Positions 7,003 through 15,170 of a stretch of DNA of 45,830 bases are shown here, in pieces. How positions within the stretch are numbered: the first letter of the stretch is position 1; every line of letters begins with the position of its first letter. This stretch comes from an uncultured Clostridia bacterium (GTDB lineage: Bacteria; Bacillota; Clostridia; Christensenellales; UBA1242): positions 1-45,830 of the forward strand of contig CALWTL010000008.1 in assembly GCA_944384445.1 (NCBI GenBank), written 5' to 3'. The translations under genes and the position numbers were made by a program. The notes below the pieces were generated by a model, which was given only the letters and a program-made list of their open reading frames with translations, made no database searches and was not told the origin of the DNA.

Positions 7003-8184
7003 ATGAAAAAAACTATTAGAGATATTGACGTTAGTGGTAAAAGAGTATTCGTTAGAGTAGATTATAATGTACCAATGAACGCCGAATTGAAAATCGTAGA
7101 CGATACTCGAATCACTGCAACTCTACCAACTATTAATTATTTAATTGAGCATAATGCAAAAGTTATATTGTGCTCACACTTGGGAAGGCCAAATGGTCAA
7201 ATAGACCCAAAATTATCTCTTCGTCCTGTGCTCGCCAGATTATCAAAACTTTTAGATAGACCTGTATCTTTTGCCGAAGACATATTAGATAAATCTACTA
7301 TTGAAATGGTAAATAAAATGAATGATGGCGATGTCTTGATGCTTGAGAACATTAGATTTTATAAAGAAGAAGATAAAAATGACGAAAAATTTGCAAAATA
7401 TCTTGCTGGACTAGCAGATATATTTGTCTTAGAAGCTTTTGCAACTGCACACAGAAAACATGCTTCTACATATGGTATAGCAAAATTATTACCATCTGCT
7501 GTTGGCTTTTTGGTAGAACAAGAATTAATGATTTTTGATAAAGTTTTGAATAATCCAGATCACCCATTTGTTGCGATTTTAGGTGGAGCAAAAGTTGCTG
7601 ATAAACTTCCTGTAATTCAAAATTTACTTGATAAAGTTGATACAGTTTTGATTGGTGGCGGTATGGCATACACTTTTATTAAAGCAATTGGTGGAAATGT
7701 TGGTATGTCGATAGTCGATAATTCAAAAATAGAACTTGCTAATGAAATTTTAGATAAGGCAAAAGAAAAGGGTGTTAAAATCATACTTCCAATAGATAAT
7801 GTTGGAGCTAAAGAATTTAGTGAAGATGCAGAAGTTAAACTGTTCAATAGTGGTTTCTTTGCTGATGACTATCAAGGTATGGATATTGGTCCAAAGACTA
7901 TTAAAACATTTAAAAAAGTTATAAAAAAAGCTAAAACAATAGTATGGAATGGACCTTTAGGCGTTTATGAATATGAAAAATTCAAAAAAGGTACTAACAA
8001 AATTGCTAAATATGTAGCTAAAAGTAAGTCAATATCTGTTATTGGTGGCGGTGATAGTATTGCTGCAATTCAGTCTTTAGGTGTTGCTAAAAAAGTGACA
8101 CATTTATCAACTGGCGGAGGTGCTTCTTTAATGCTTTTGCAAGGTAAAAAATTGCCATGTGTAGAAGTTATAGAAGACATTTAG
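7003..8184 (+). CDS. pgk: Phosphoglycerate kinase
   Basis: Catalyses ATP formation from 1,3-bisphosphoglycerate in lower glycolysis. The start chosen gives MKKTIRDIDVSGKRVFVRVDYNVPM, the classic family N-terminus, 6 nt after a GGAG site; the overlapping ATG at 7000 is the alternative. Visible motifs include CSHLGRP (substrate-binding Arg), the ENIRFYKEE and FATAHRKHAS segments, the hinge and nucleotide site GGAKVADK, and the C-terminal NGPLGVYEYEKF, GGGDSIAA and STGGGASL loops. Length 393 is normal. First gene of a three-gene glycolytic operon; the next gene begins 7 nt after the stop. Confidence 0.97.
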   Translation: MKKTIRDIDVSGKRVFVRVDYNVPMNAELKIVDDTRITATLPTINYLIEHNAKVILCSHLGRPNGQIDPKLSLRPVLARLSKLLDRPVSFAEDILDKSTIEMVNKMNDGDVLMLENIRFYKEEDKNDEKFAKYLAGLADIFVLEAFATAHRKHASTYGIAKLLPSAVGFLVEQELMIFDKVLNNPDHPFVAILGGAKVADKLPVIQNLLDKVDTVLIGGGMAYTFIKAIGGNVGMSIVDNSKIELANEILDKAKEKGVKIILPIDNVGAKEFSEDAEVKLFNSGFFADDYQGMDIGPKTIKTFKKVIKKAKTIVWNGPLGVYEYEKFKKGTNKIAKYVAKSKSISVIGGGDSIAAIQSLGVAKKVTHLSTGGGASLMLLQGKKLPCVEVIEDI

Positions 8185-8191
8185 GGGTGTT

Positions 8192-8902
8192 ATGCGAAAA
8201 TTAATAGTCGCAAATTACAAAATGAATGGTGACAAAAAACTATTCAAACAAATTGTGAAAAAAATAAATAAGATAAAATTAAGGGACACAAAAGTTGTTT
8301 TGTGTCCACCTTTTATTTATCTCAATGAATTTAAAATAAAAAATAATATAGTATCAATTGGTAGTCAAGATATAACAAATGATGAAAATTCAAAATCTAC
8401 TGGTCAAATTAGTGCAAAAATGTTATTAGAACATGATGTAAAATATGTTATAGTTGGGCATAGTGAGCGAAGAAAAATTGGAGAAAATGACAAATTAATA
8501 AACCAGAAAATTAATGTCTGTTTAAATAATTTTTTGATGCCTATAATATGTGTAGGGGAAGAAAAAAAGACTGACAAACTTGACATTGTTTTATCACAAA
8601 TTAAAAATGCATTGGATTCAATTAATAAAAATTTTGTTCCAATAATTGCTTATGAACCAGTTTGGTCAATAGGAACTGGCAAACTGCCATCTATTAATAG
8701 AATAGACAAAATGATTGATATGATTAAGTCATTTTTAAAAACTATTGGATATAATGAATCTTTAGTTTTATACGGTGGAAGTGTTGGATTGGATAATTAT
8801 AAAGAAATAATTAAATCAAAAATAGATGGCTTACTGTTGGGCGGAGTTTCACTGCGAATTGATAAATTTATAAAAATATTAAAAGGAATTGACAATGAGT
8901 AA
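8192..8902 (+). CDS. tpiA: Triosephosphate isomerase
   Basis: Interconverts dihydroxyacetone phosphate and glyceraldehyde-3-phosphate. Key residues are all present: Lys10 in ANYKMN, electrophile His90 in VGHSERR, catalytic Glu155 in AYEPVWSIGTG with the flexible loop following, and the phosphate-binding YGGSVG. At 236 residues it is slightly shorter than typical (about 250). The ribosome site AGGGGTG overlaps the pgk stop region, indicating translational coupling. Its last codons overlap the start of gpmI by 8 bp. Confidence 0.97.
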   Translation: MRKLIVANYKMNGDKKLFKQIVKKINKIKLRDTKVVLCPPFIYLNEFKIKNNIVSIGSQDITNDENSKSTGQISAKMLLEHDVKYVIVGHSERRKIGENDKLINQKINVCLNNFLMPIICVGEEKKTDKLDIVLSQIKNALDSINKNFVPIIAYEPVWSIGTGKLPSINRIDKMIDMIKSFLKTIGYNESLVLYGGSVGLDNYKEIIKSKIDGLLLGGVSLRIDKFIKILKGIDNE

Positions 8903-10382
8903 AAAAGGCATTTTGATGATTTTAGACGGATATGGGGAAGGCAAATCAGGTCCATATAATGCAGTACAAAATGCTTGCACTCCAACTTTAGATAAGATAA
9001 AAGAAAAAAACATTTCTTTATTAAAGACAGATGGTGAATCAGTAGGATTATTCAGTGGTGAACTAGGTGGAAGTGAAGTTGGACATACAACGATTGGTGC
9101 GGGAAGAATTGTTTTATCTACTGCAAAAAAAATTCATGACGATATAAATTCTGGTGTGTTTCAAAAAAATATTAAATTATTAAAAAAAATAGAAAGCTTG
9201 AAAAAAAATAATGGCAATCTTCATTTGATTGGTTTAATGAGTGATAAAAATATTCATAGTGATATTAATCATGCTTATGAAATAATAAAATTATTTAATA
9301 AAAAAGCAAAAAATATTTTTATTCACTTTATTACTGATGGAAGAGATTCGGGTGGACATGAGAGTTTAAAGTATCTAAAAGAGATGAAAAAACATATAAT
9401 GAAAACTCACAATGCAGAAATAGCAACTGTTATGGGACGTTTTTATGCTATGGATAGAGAAAATAACTTAGATAGGACTGATTTAGCCATTAAAACTATA
9501 TTTAATTTAGATAATGAAAAATCAAATTTGACAAGTGAAGATATAGAAGATTATTTAGGCAAAGAACATCAATTAGGAATAAGCGATGAATATATTTATC
9601 CGATACACATTGATACAAAATCTGATTCTTCAATAAAGAAAAATGATTTAATTTTTTTCTTTAATTTTAGAGAAGATAGGTTAAGACAAATTGTTTTTGA
9701 AACTGCAAAACTCAATAATAATATAATAACAATGTCAAAAGTAAAAACTGCAAAGACTACAGTTTTATACAATCCGCAAATAATTAAAAATACTTTAAGC
9801 GAATATTTATCTAAACAAGGTAAAACTCAAATTAAAATAAGTGAGACTACAAAATATGCACATGTCACATATTTCTTAAATGGTGGAAACGAAACTGCTT
9901 TTCCACATGAAGACAGGGTGCATATCCCTACTATAAAAGTTGATAATTTTAGCAAAACACCTAAGATGAGAGCTAATGAAATAACAAAAGAAATAATAAA
10001 TGCAATTGATAAAAATTATGATGCAATAATTGTAAATTATTCTAATTCTGATATGTTAGGTCATACAGGAGATTATACTGCAACTGTTCAAGCTCTTGAA
10101 TATCTTGATAAATGTGTGAAAAAAGTTATTAATTATTCTCTAAAATCAGATTATTTTGTTTTGATTACTGCTGACCATGGTAATTGTGAATTAATGCGGA
10201 CAGATTTAGGCGAACCACATACAGCACATACTTTTAATCGTGTTTTTTGTTCAATTATAGAAAAAGATAAAGATTATAAATTAAAAAAATATGGTGAATT
10301 AAAAGATGTTGCACCTACATTTTTAGATTTAATGGAATTAAAACCTAATAAAAGTTTTACTGGACATAGTTTGATACTTTAA
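8895..10382 (+). CDS. gpmI: 2,3-BPG-independent phosphoglycerate mutase
   Basis: Metal-dependent, cofactor-independent mutase converting 3-phosphoglycerate to 2-phosphoglycerate. Metal-site Asp11 (LDGYG) and the phosphorylated Ser60 (GGSEVGH) are visible, as are FFNFREDRLRQ, VNYSNSDMLGHTGD and the TADHGNCE motif of the alkaline-phosphatase-like domain. Length 495 is close to the usual 510. The ATG at 8895 is inside the tpiA stop region (8-bp overlap) and is served by an AAAGGA site. It completes pgk-tpiA-gpmI; gap and enolase are not in the window. Confidence 0.96.
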   Translation: MSKKGILMILDGYGEGKSGPYNAVQNACTPTLDKIKEKNISLLKTDGESVGLFSGELGGSEVGHTTIGAGRIVLSTAKKIHDDINSGVFQKNIKLLKKIESLKKNNGNLHLIGLMSDKNIHSDINHAYEIIKLFNKKAKNIFIHFITDGRDSGGHESLKYLKEMKKHIMKTHNAEIATVMGRFYAMDRENNLDRTDLAIKTIFNLDNEKSNLTSEDIEDYLGKEHQLGISDEYIYPIHIDTKSDSSIKKNDLIFFFNFREDRLRQIVFETAKLNNNIITMSKVKTAKTTVLYNPQIIKNTLSEYLSKQGKTQIKISETTKYAHVTYFLNGGNETAFPHEDRVHIPTIKVDNFSKTPKMRANEITKEIINAIDKNYDAIIVNYSNSDMLGHTGDYTATVQALEYLDKCVKKVINYSLKSDYFVLITADHGNCELMRTDLGEPHTAHTFNRVFCSIIEKDKDYKLKKYGELKDVAPTFLDLMELKPNKSFTGHSLIL

Positions 10383-10387
10383 TCATA

Positions 10388-10416
10388 TTGACAATTAATA
10401 ATCTTTTTGATAAAAT
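10388..10416 (+). promoter_or_regulatory. Promoter of 74-aa membrane protein gene
   Basis: Consensus TTGACA (10388-10393), 17 bp, TAAAAT (10411-10416) with a TGa extension. Predicted start about 10423, giving a leader of about 46 nt. Confidence 0.75.
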
Positions 10417-10468
10417 TAAAATGACTTTATTTATTATTTAAAAAAAAATTTATTTATAAGGAAATTTT

Positions 10469-10693
10469 ATGATAAAAAGTTATTATTATCAATTCATTAA
10501 TTTTATACAAGAAATGAACACAGGTTGGTTTATTACTATTTGGCTTATGCTTGTCGTTGCAATATTATTATCAATTATGACTTTTTTTAAAGAAAATAGC
10601 AAAGCGAATAAAAAATTTGTGAAAGTCAGTATGCTAATATTAGCACTACTTTTATTTGCACTTTTAGTGTGGTTAACTTACATTAGAAAATAA
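10469..10693 (+). CDS. Hypothetical two-helix membrane protein
   Basis: A 74-residue protein with hydrophobic segments at about residues 19-38 and 53-70 separated by a short Lys/Asn-rich loop. The TAAGGAA ribosome site and a consensus promoter support it. It lies just upstream of secG with a separate secG promoter between them. Two-helix topology like SecG is superficial; the sequence is not a SecG duplicate. Function unknown. Confidence 0.65.
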   Translation: MIKSYYYQFINFIQEMNTGWFITIWLMLVVAILLSIMTFFKENSKANKKFVKVSMLILALLLFALLVWLTYIRK

Positions 10694-10703
10694 TTAAAAA
10701 TAC

Positions 10704-10732
10704 TTGAAAATAATAGTTGTTTATGTTATAAT
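10704..10732 (+). promoter_or_regulatory. Promoter of secG
   Basis: TTGAAA (10704-10709), 17 bp with extended TGt, then TATAAT (10727-10732). Start about 10739, shortly before the TGGAGGA ribosome site. Confidence 0.8.
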
Positions 10733-10753
10733 AATTTAGCATTTGGAGGATAT

Positions 10754-11056
10754 ATGAATTTTTTATTAGCAACTGTTCCTGCATGGATGAGTAAAACTTT
10801 TCCTATATTTGAACGTATATGTTTAATTTTATTAGCATTTTTTGCGTTAGTTTTAATAGTATTAGTATTTATGCAAATAACTGGTGGAAGCAATACGAAT
10901 AACGTAATTACAGGTAATCAAGACAGTTATTATGCTCAAAATAAATCTGGTTCCAGAGAAGGAAGAATTACAAGATTGATTTATATTACTGTAGGGTTAA
11001 TTGCATTTTTTAGTATTTTATATTTTGTATTTATGAAAATTCCTACATTATATTAA
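10754..11056 (+). CDS. secG: Preprotein translocase subunit SecG
   Basis: Small accessory subunit of the SecYEG channel in the cytoplasmic membrane. The 100-residue protein has two TM helices (about residues 20-42 and 75-95) joined by a polar loop. The end of helix 1 and the loop (LVFMQITGGSNTNNVITGNQ) follow the conserved SecG pattern of a Gln-containing helix end and a Gly/Ser/Asn-rich loop. The gene order secG-rnr-smpB-ssrA, common in Bacillota, supports the call. SD-led start with its own promoter and terminator. Confidence 0.9.
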   Translation: MNFLLATVPAWMSKTFPIFERICLILLAFFALVLIVLVFMQITGGSNTNNVITGNQDSYYAQNKSGSREGRITRLIYITVGLIAFFSILYFVFMKIPTLY

Positions 11057-11084
11057 TTTAATATATAAATATTTTAATCAATAG

Positions 11085-11127
11085 CGGATATTTAAATGAA
11101 AATTGCATTTTAAATATCCGTTTTTTT
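11085..11127 (+). terminator. Intrinsic terminator of secG
   Basis: cggatattta (11085-11094) pairs with taaatatccg (11111-11120), followed by seven T. Confidence 0.85.
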
Positions 11128-11138
11128 ATTCATATGAT

Positions 11139-11167
11139 TTGTTATTTATTAAATAAATTGATAAAAT
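11139..11167 (+). promoter_or_regulatory. Promoter of rnr, leaderless geometry
   Basis: TTGTTA (11139-11144), 17 bp, TAAAAT (11162-11167) with TGa extension, then 6 nt to the ATG at 11174. No Shine-Dalgarno. Confidence 0.65.
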
Positions 11168-11173
11168 ATAAAT

Positions 11174-13378
11174 ATGGATATTGTAAAATTAATTAGAGAT
11201 AATAAGTTGATATATTTAAAATTAGATTCTTTGAGCAAATCATTATCAAATTTAACAGGAGAAGCTGTAGTTGATTTAAAAAATGAAATTAATTCTCTCA
11301 TTCATGATGGGACACTTTTTTTAGATGAGCAAAATAAAATATCTATTTCTGCAGATAAAGGGTATTTTAAAGCAAAAATAACTTTAAATAGAAAAGGATA
11401 TGGTTTTGCTAGCATAGACGGATACCCAGATTTTTTCATACCAGCATTTGCTATAAATGGGGCTTATGATGGAGATGATTGTTTAGTTGAAATTATTAAT
11501 AGAAAAAGTGATGATGAAATTGAAGGAAAAGTGGTTAGAGTATTAAGACATAATACAACTCATATTGTAGGAACTTTTATTGTAGGGAAAAATAAAAATG
11601 TCGTTTTCCCAGACGATACTAAACTTCCACAAATTAGAATTTTTAAAAATGACAGTAAAAATGCAAAAAATAACGAAAAAGTCTGGGTCGAACTTGACAT
11701 GAATACAATGGATAGTAAAGATGTCCGTGGTAAAGTAATTGAAATTTTAGGGCTTGCAAATTCGCCAAAAGCTGAACAATTATCAATAATTAGGTCATTT
11801 AACTTGATTGAACAATTTGACCCCAATACTTTAAAAGAAGCACGAGCAATCTCTAACTATGTGGAAAAAGATAAATATAAAAATAGAGAAGATTTTACTC
11901 AACAGCGGGTAATTACAATTGATGGTGAAGATGCTAGAGATTTTGATGATGCTATAGCTGTAGAAAAAATAGAAAATAATGGTTATAGATTATTTGTTCA
12001 CATTGCAGATGTCAGCAATTATGTAAAAGAAAATTCATATTTAGATAAAGAAGCTTATAAACGTGGTACCAGTGTTTATTTTTCTAATCAAGTAATTCCA
12101 ATGCTACCAAAAGAACTATCAAATGGTATATGTTCATTGAGTGAGGGAGAAAATAGATTAGTGCTTTCGGTTATAATTGATTTAGATAAAAATTGTAATG
12201 TTTTAAAACATAAAATAACCGAAGGTATAATTAATAGTAAACATAGAATGACATATACAGAAATAAAAAATATTTTATTAGGGGATTCTTTTTTAATAGA
12301 CAAATATCAAGATGTTTATGATGATATTTTGTCTTATCAAGAAATATCAAAAAAATTACTTTTGAAACGTCATGCCCGTGGCGAAATTAGAATGAATATC
12401 CCCGAACCATATATACTTGAAAATGAATCTGGTGAAATTGTCAGTATTGAAAAAAGGATTCAAGATGAAGCACATACAATAATAGAAAGTTTAATGATAT
12501 TAACAAACGAATGTGTAGCTAAAACCTTTTTTGATTTGAAAATACCATTTATTTATCGTGTTCATGAAAAACCGGATAGCGAAAAAGTTGTTAAGTTATC
12601 AAATATGTTAAAAAATATGGGAGTAGCAAATCAATTACAGATAGATGGAGATGTACCTTCAAGTTATCAAAAGATTTTAGAATCTATACAAGGTAAGCCA
12701 AATGAGACTACTTTAACTAAATTAATATTGCGTTCAATGATGAAGGCAAGATATACACCAACATGTTTAGGACATTTTGGATTAGCAAGTGAATATTACT
12801 GTCATTTTACCAGTCCAATTAGAAGATATCCAGATTTAATGATTCATAGAATTATAAAAAACTATTTGAATGGAGTGCCAAAACAAGATTTAAAATTAAA
12901 ATTTGAACCGATTGTAGCACGAGCAAGCGAACAATCAAGTGAAACTGAAAAAATTGCTGATGAAGCAGAAAGAGAAGTCGATGATTATAAAAAAGCAGTT
13001 TACATGACTAAATTTATAGGCGAGCAATTTGTGGGGACTGTTTCTGGAGTTCAAGAGTTTGGAATATTTGTTGAATTAGATAATGGTATTGAAGGATTAG
13101 TTAAACTTGAATATTTACCTAGTGATGAATATGTCTATGACGATATGTCTATGAGTTTAAAAGGAAATAATCATCATTATACAATTGGCGATAGTGTAAA
13201 AATAATAGTGGCTAATGCTAATACAAAATTAAGACAAATAGATTTTGAATTAGTTGGAGTAGAAAAAAATACATTAAGAAATTTTGTAATAAAAAAGAAA
13301 GATAAAAAATCAAAAACAAATTCTAAAATTAAAAAAATCAAAAAATCTAAATCAAATAAAAATAGAAAGAAAAAATAA
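11174..13378 (+). CDS. rnr: Ribonuclease R
   Basis: 3'-5' hydrolytic exoribonuclease of the RNB family, degrading structured RNA and working with tmRNA-SmpB to remove stalled mRNAs. The 734 residues contain an N-terminal winged-helix/cold-shock region (with GYGFASIDGYPDFFIP around residue 75), the RNB catalytic core with Asp-rich ITIDGEDARDFDDAIA (about 248-263), the HFTSPIRRYPDL motif near 550, and a C-terminal S1 domain (FVGTVSGVQEFGIFVEL) followed by a Lys/Ser tail of about 35 residues. The -10 box lies 6 nt before the ATG with no ribosome site, so a leaderless transcript is expected. Next to smpB and ssrA as in many Bacillota. Confidence 0.96.
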   Translation: MDIVKLIRDNKLIYLKLDSLSKSLSNLTGEAVVDLKNEINSLIHDGTLFLDEQNKISISADKGYFKAKITLNRKGYGFASIDGYPDFFIPAFAINGAYDGDDCLVEIINRKSDDEIEGKVVRVLRHNTTHIVGTFIVGKNKNVVFPDDTKLPQIRIFKNDSKNAKNNEKVWVELDMNTMDSKDVRGKVIEILGLANSPKAEQLSIIRSFNLIEQFDPNTLKEARAISNYVEKDKYKNREDFTQQRVITIDGEDARDFDDAIAVEKIENNGYRLFVHIADVSNYVKENSYLDKEAYKRGTSVYFSNQVIPMLPKELSNGICSLSEGENRLVLSVIIDLDKNCNVLKHKITEGIINSKHRMTYTEIKNILLGDSFLIDKYQDVYDDILSYQEISKKLLLKRHARGEIRMNIPEPYILENESGEIVSIEKRIQDEAHTIIESLMILTNECVAKTFFDLKIPFIYRVHEKPDSEKVVKLSNMLKNMGVANQLQIDGDVPSSYQKILESIQGKPNETTLTKLILRSMMKARYTPTCLGHFGLASEYYCHFTSPIRRYPDLMIHRIIKNYLNGVPKQDLKLKFEPIVARASEQSSETEKIADEAEREVDDYKKAVYMTKFIGEQFVGTVSGVQEFGIFVELDNGIEGLVKLEYLPSDEYVYDDMSMSLKGNNHHYTIGDSVKIIVANANTKLRQIDFELVGVEKNTLRNFVIKKKDKKSKTNSKIKKIKKSKSNKNRKKK

Positions 13379-13431
13379 TTTTAGTGATTGTAAATATCAT
13401 ATAATCAACTTATTTGAATATATTTATTAAT

Positions 13432-13460
13432 TTGCAATTCAAATTAAATTGTGATATAAT
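13432..13460 (+). promoter_or_regulatory. Promoter of smpB, leaderless geometry
   Basis: TTGCAA (13432-13437), 17 bp, extended TGa-TATAAT (13455-13460), then 6 nt to the ATG. This is the clearest leaderless promoter in the window. Confidence 0.8.
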
Positions 13461-13466
13461 TATATT

Positions 13467-13910
13467 ATGAAATTAGTAGCAGAAAACAGACGAGCAAAGT
13501 TTGAGTATGAATTATTAGATAAATACGAAGCAGGTATTGTATTAACTGGTGATGAAATAAAAGCAGTTAGATTAGGACATTTTTCTATTAATGATTGTTA
13601 TGGTTTTATAAAAAATGATGAATGCTATCTACGAAATAGTTATATAAAAGAATATGCTAATTCGTTTGATTCCAGCAAAAATAATGAAATGACTAGAAGA
13701 GATAGAAAGCTTCTTTTACACAAACAAGAAATTGAAAAAATAAAGAAAAAAATAGAGACTGAAAATATGACAATAGTACCTACTAAAGCTTATTTTGTTA
13801 AAAGTAATTTAAAAGTAGAAATTGCAATAGCTCGTGGTAAAAAATTGTATGATAAACGAGAATCTATCAAAAAAAGAGAATTAGATAGAAAAAAAGAATT
13901 TATTTATTAA
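13467..13910 (+). CDS. smpB: SsrA-binding protein SmpB
   Basis: RNA-binding partner of tmRNA in trans-translation. The 147-residue beta-barrel protein shows the family motifs AENRRAKFEYE, YEAGIVLTGDEIKAVRLG, the central NDECYLRNSYI and the C-terminal helix segment IAIARGKKLYDKRESIKKRE that enters the mRNA channel. Length is typical. A consensus -10 sits 6 nt before the ATG and no ribosome site exists, so initiation is presumably leaderless. Its RNA partner is encoded about 570 bp downstream on the opposite strand. Confidence 0.97.
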   Translation: MKLVAENRRAKFEYELLDKYEAGIVLTGDEIKAVRLGHFSINDCYGFIKNDECYLRNSYIKEYANSFDSSKNNEMTRRDRKLLLHKQEIEKIKKKIETENMTIVPTKAYFVKSNLKVEIAIARGKKLYDKRESIKKRELDRKKEFIY

Positions 13911-13955
13911 TTATTTATAGTTTTGATTAAAACTTTAATAAAGGAAGATATATAT

Positions 13956-14420
13956 ATGGCTAAAACAGATAAAAAAATATTAGAAAAAAATTATAGAGAT
14001 GAATTAAAAAGTATTATAAACAGATTACGAAAAGTTTCTGAAGAAGGATATGTAATAAATTTTAAAGAAGAAGAAATTAATATTTATAATAGAGTTTATA
14101 AGTCTTTTGGCTATGACATAGAACAAAAAGACGCTTCTATTCTAGATAAATATGAATTAAATCTTGAAGAGTTAAATATAGGCATAGCTACTGAAATATT
14201 TTTAAAAAGATACGATGATATAGATGATGAACAATTAAAAAATATTATTGGTTCACATCTTTTTAGATATGCTTTTCTTAGAACGATGATAAAAGAATCT
14301 AACAATCAAGGCGAAAGTTTAACTGATTCAATTAGGTCAAATGGTGTGGAACATATATTAAAATATATTGGCAACATTAGGAAAACAAACAAAGAACAAA
14401 ATGCACTAAATACATTATAA
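13956..14420 (+). CDS. Hypothetical protein between smpB and ssrA
   Basis: A 154-residue, highly charged, mainly helical soluble protein rich in Lys, Glu, Ile and Asn, with no signal, TM segment or cysteine. The start at 13956 follows AAGGAAG with 8-nt spacing; an in-frame TTG at 13923 precedes the ribosome site and is rejected. It begins 45 nt after smpB with no intervening terminator, so it is probably cotranscribed with smpB. No family recognised. Position suggests, but does not show, a link with ribosome rescue. Confidence 0.7.
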   Translation: MAKTDKKILEKNYRDELKSIINRLRKVSEEGYVINFKEEEINIYNRVYKSFGYDIEQKDASILDKYELNLEELNIGIATEIFLKRYDDIDDEQLKNIIGSHLFRYAFLRTMIKESNNQGESLTDSIRSNGVEHILKYIGNIRKTNKEQNALNTL

Positions 14421-14448
14421 ATTTATTTGAATTAATTGATAAAAAATA

Positions 14449-14476
14449 AAACACCACAGTTTTTGTGGTGTTTTTT
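14449..14476. terminator. Bidirectional terminator
   Basis: aaacaccaca (14449-14458) pairs with tgtggtgttt (14464-14473), with T runs on the plus strand and, through the A run at 14441-14451, on the minus strand. It serves the gene ending at 14420 and the convergent tmRNA, whose 3' end is at 14478. Confidence 0.85.
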
Positions 14477-14477
14477 A

Positions 14478-14828
14478 TGGTGGAGATGACGAGAGTTGCA
14501 CTCGTGTCCTAACATAAAAATAAATCATATACTACACGTTTAGTCAATGACTGTATTCACAAATATTTACTAACATTGACACTAAATATTTGTTATCCTT
14601 TTTTTTCATTATTATACTCAAGGAAAAGCATAATAACATTCACCGATGTCTGACGCCAAATTTTAATGTATCGGTACCATTAAACTGACGGCCACGCTAA
14701 GCAGCGTAAGCTAATTTATTTTCGTTTGCGTTTATTTTTATTCGTCTGCTACGAATCATGTATTTATCGTGCCATCACACGACGTGCATATAATTTAGGT
14801 TTATATCAGTCGAAACTAATTCATCCCC
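14478..14828 (-). ncRNA. ssrA: Transfer-messenger RNA (tmRNA)
   Basis: One-piece tmRNA of about 351 nt on the minus strand. The 5' end reads GGGGATGAATTAGTTTCGACTG, with the usual TTCGAC-type D-arm signature; the 3' end reads CGTCATCTCCACCA with encoded CCA, and the acceptor arms GGGGATG and CATCTCC pair (one G-U). The T-arm with GAGTGCAACTC-type sequence precedes it. The tag frame runs from 14729 to 14697: GCA AAC GAA AAT AAA TTA GCT TAC GCT GCT TAG, giving ANENKLAYAA. The tag ends AYAA instead of the common ALAA. Pseudoknot-like GC-rich segments follow. Encoded next to smpB and rnr. Confidence 0.96.
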
Positions 14829-14836
14829 ATATTAAT

Positions 14837-14865
14837 ATTATATCATATAAAATTAAAAATTTCAA
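14837..14865 (-). promoter_or_regulatory. Promoter of ssrA
   Basis: On the minus strand TTGAAA (14865-14860), 17 bp, extended TGa-TATAAT (14842-14837), then 8 nt to the GGGG that starts tmRNA. Confidence 0.85.
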
Positions 14866-14869
14866 TATT

Positions 14870-15158
14870 AAATATAAAAATGCTAATATATTTGTTTAAT
14901 ATAAATTTAATATATAATACAAATTAAATTTAAAATATATATGTTGTAGGTAAATTATTAAACAAATAATATTATATAAAATAATATAAAATTATAATTT
15001 AAAATAATAAAATAATTTATAATATAAAAATAATTATAATATTTATGCTAATAATTAATATAAATTTAATAAATTATTAATTTTTATTAATTATAATAAA
15101 TTATTAAATTAATTTTATTTTTTTATAAAATATATTAAAATATTTTTAATTGTAATAT
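14870..15158. other. Gene-free, almost pure A/T spacer
   Basis: Nearly 300 bases with only a handful of G or C, between the ssrA promoter and the ribosome site of pyk. I see no open frame, no convincing hairpin and no DnaA-box cluster. The pyk promoter must lie here but many TATAAT-like strings make a choice arbitrary. Confidence 0.8.
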
Positions 15159-15170
15159 TTAAGGAGTAAT

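Noticed and set aside
14870..15158. Replication origin
   Set aside because: A/T-rich but without DnaA-box clusters or dnaA/dnaN neighbours.
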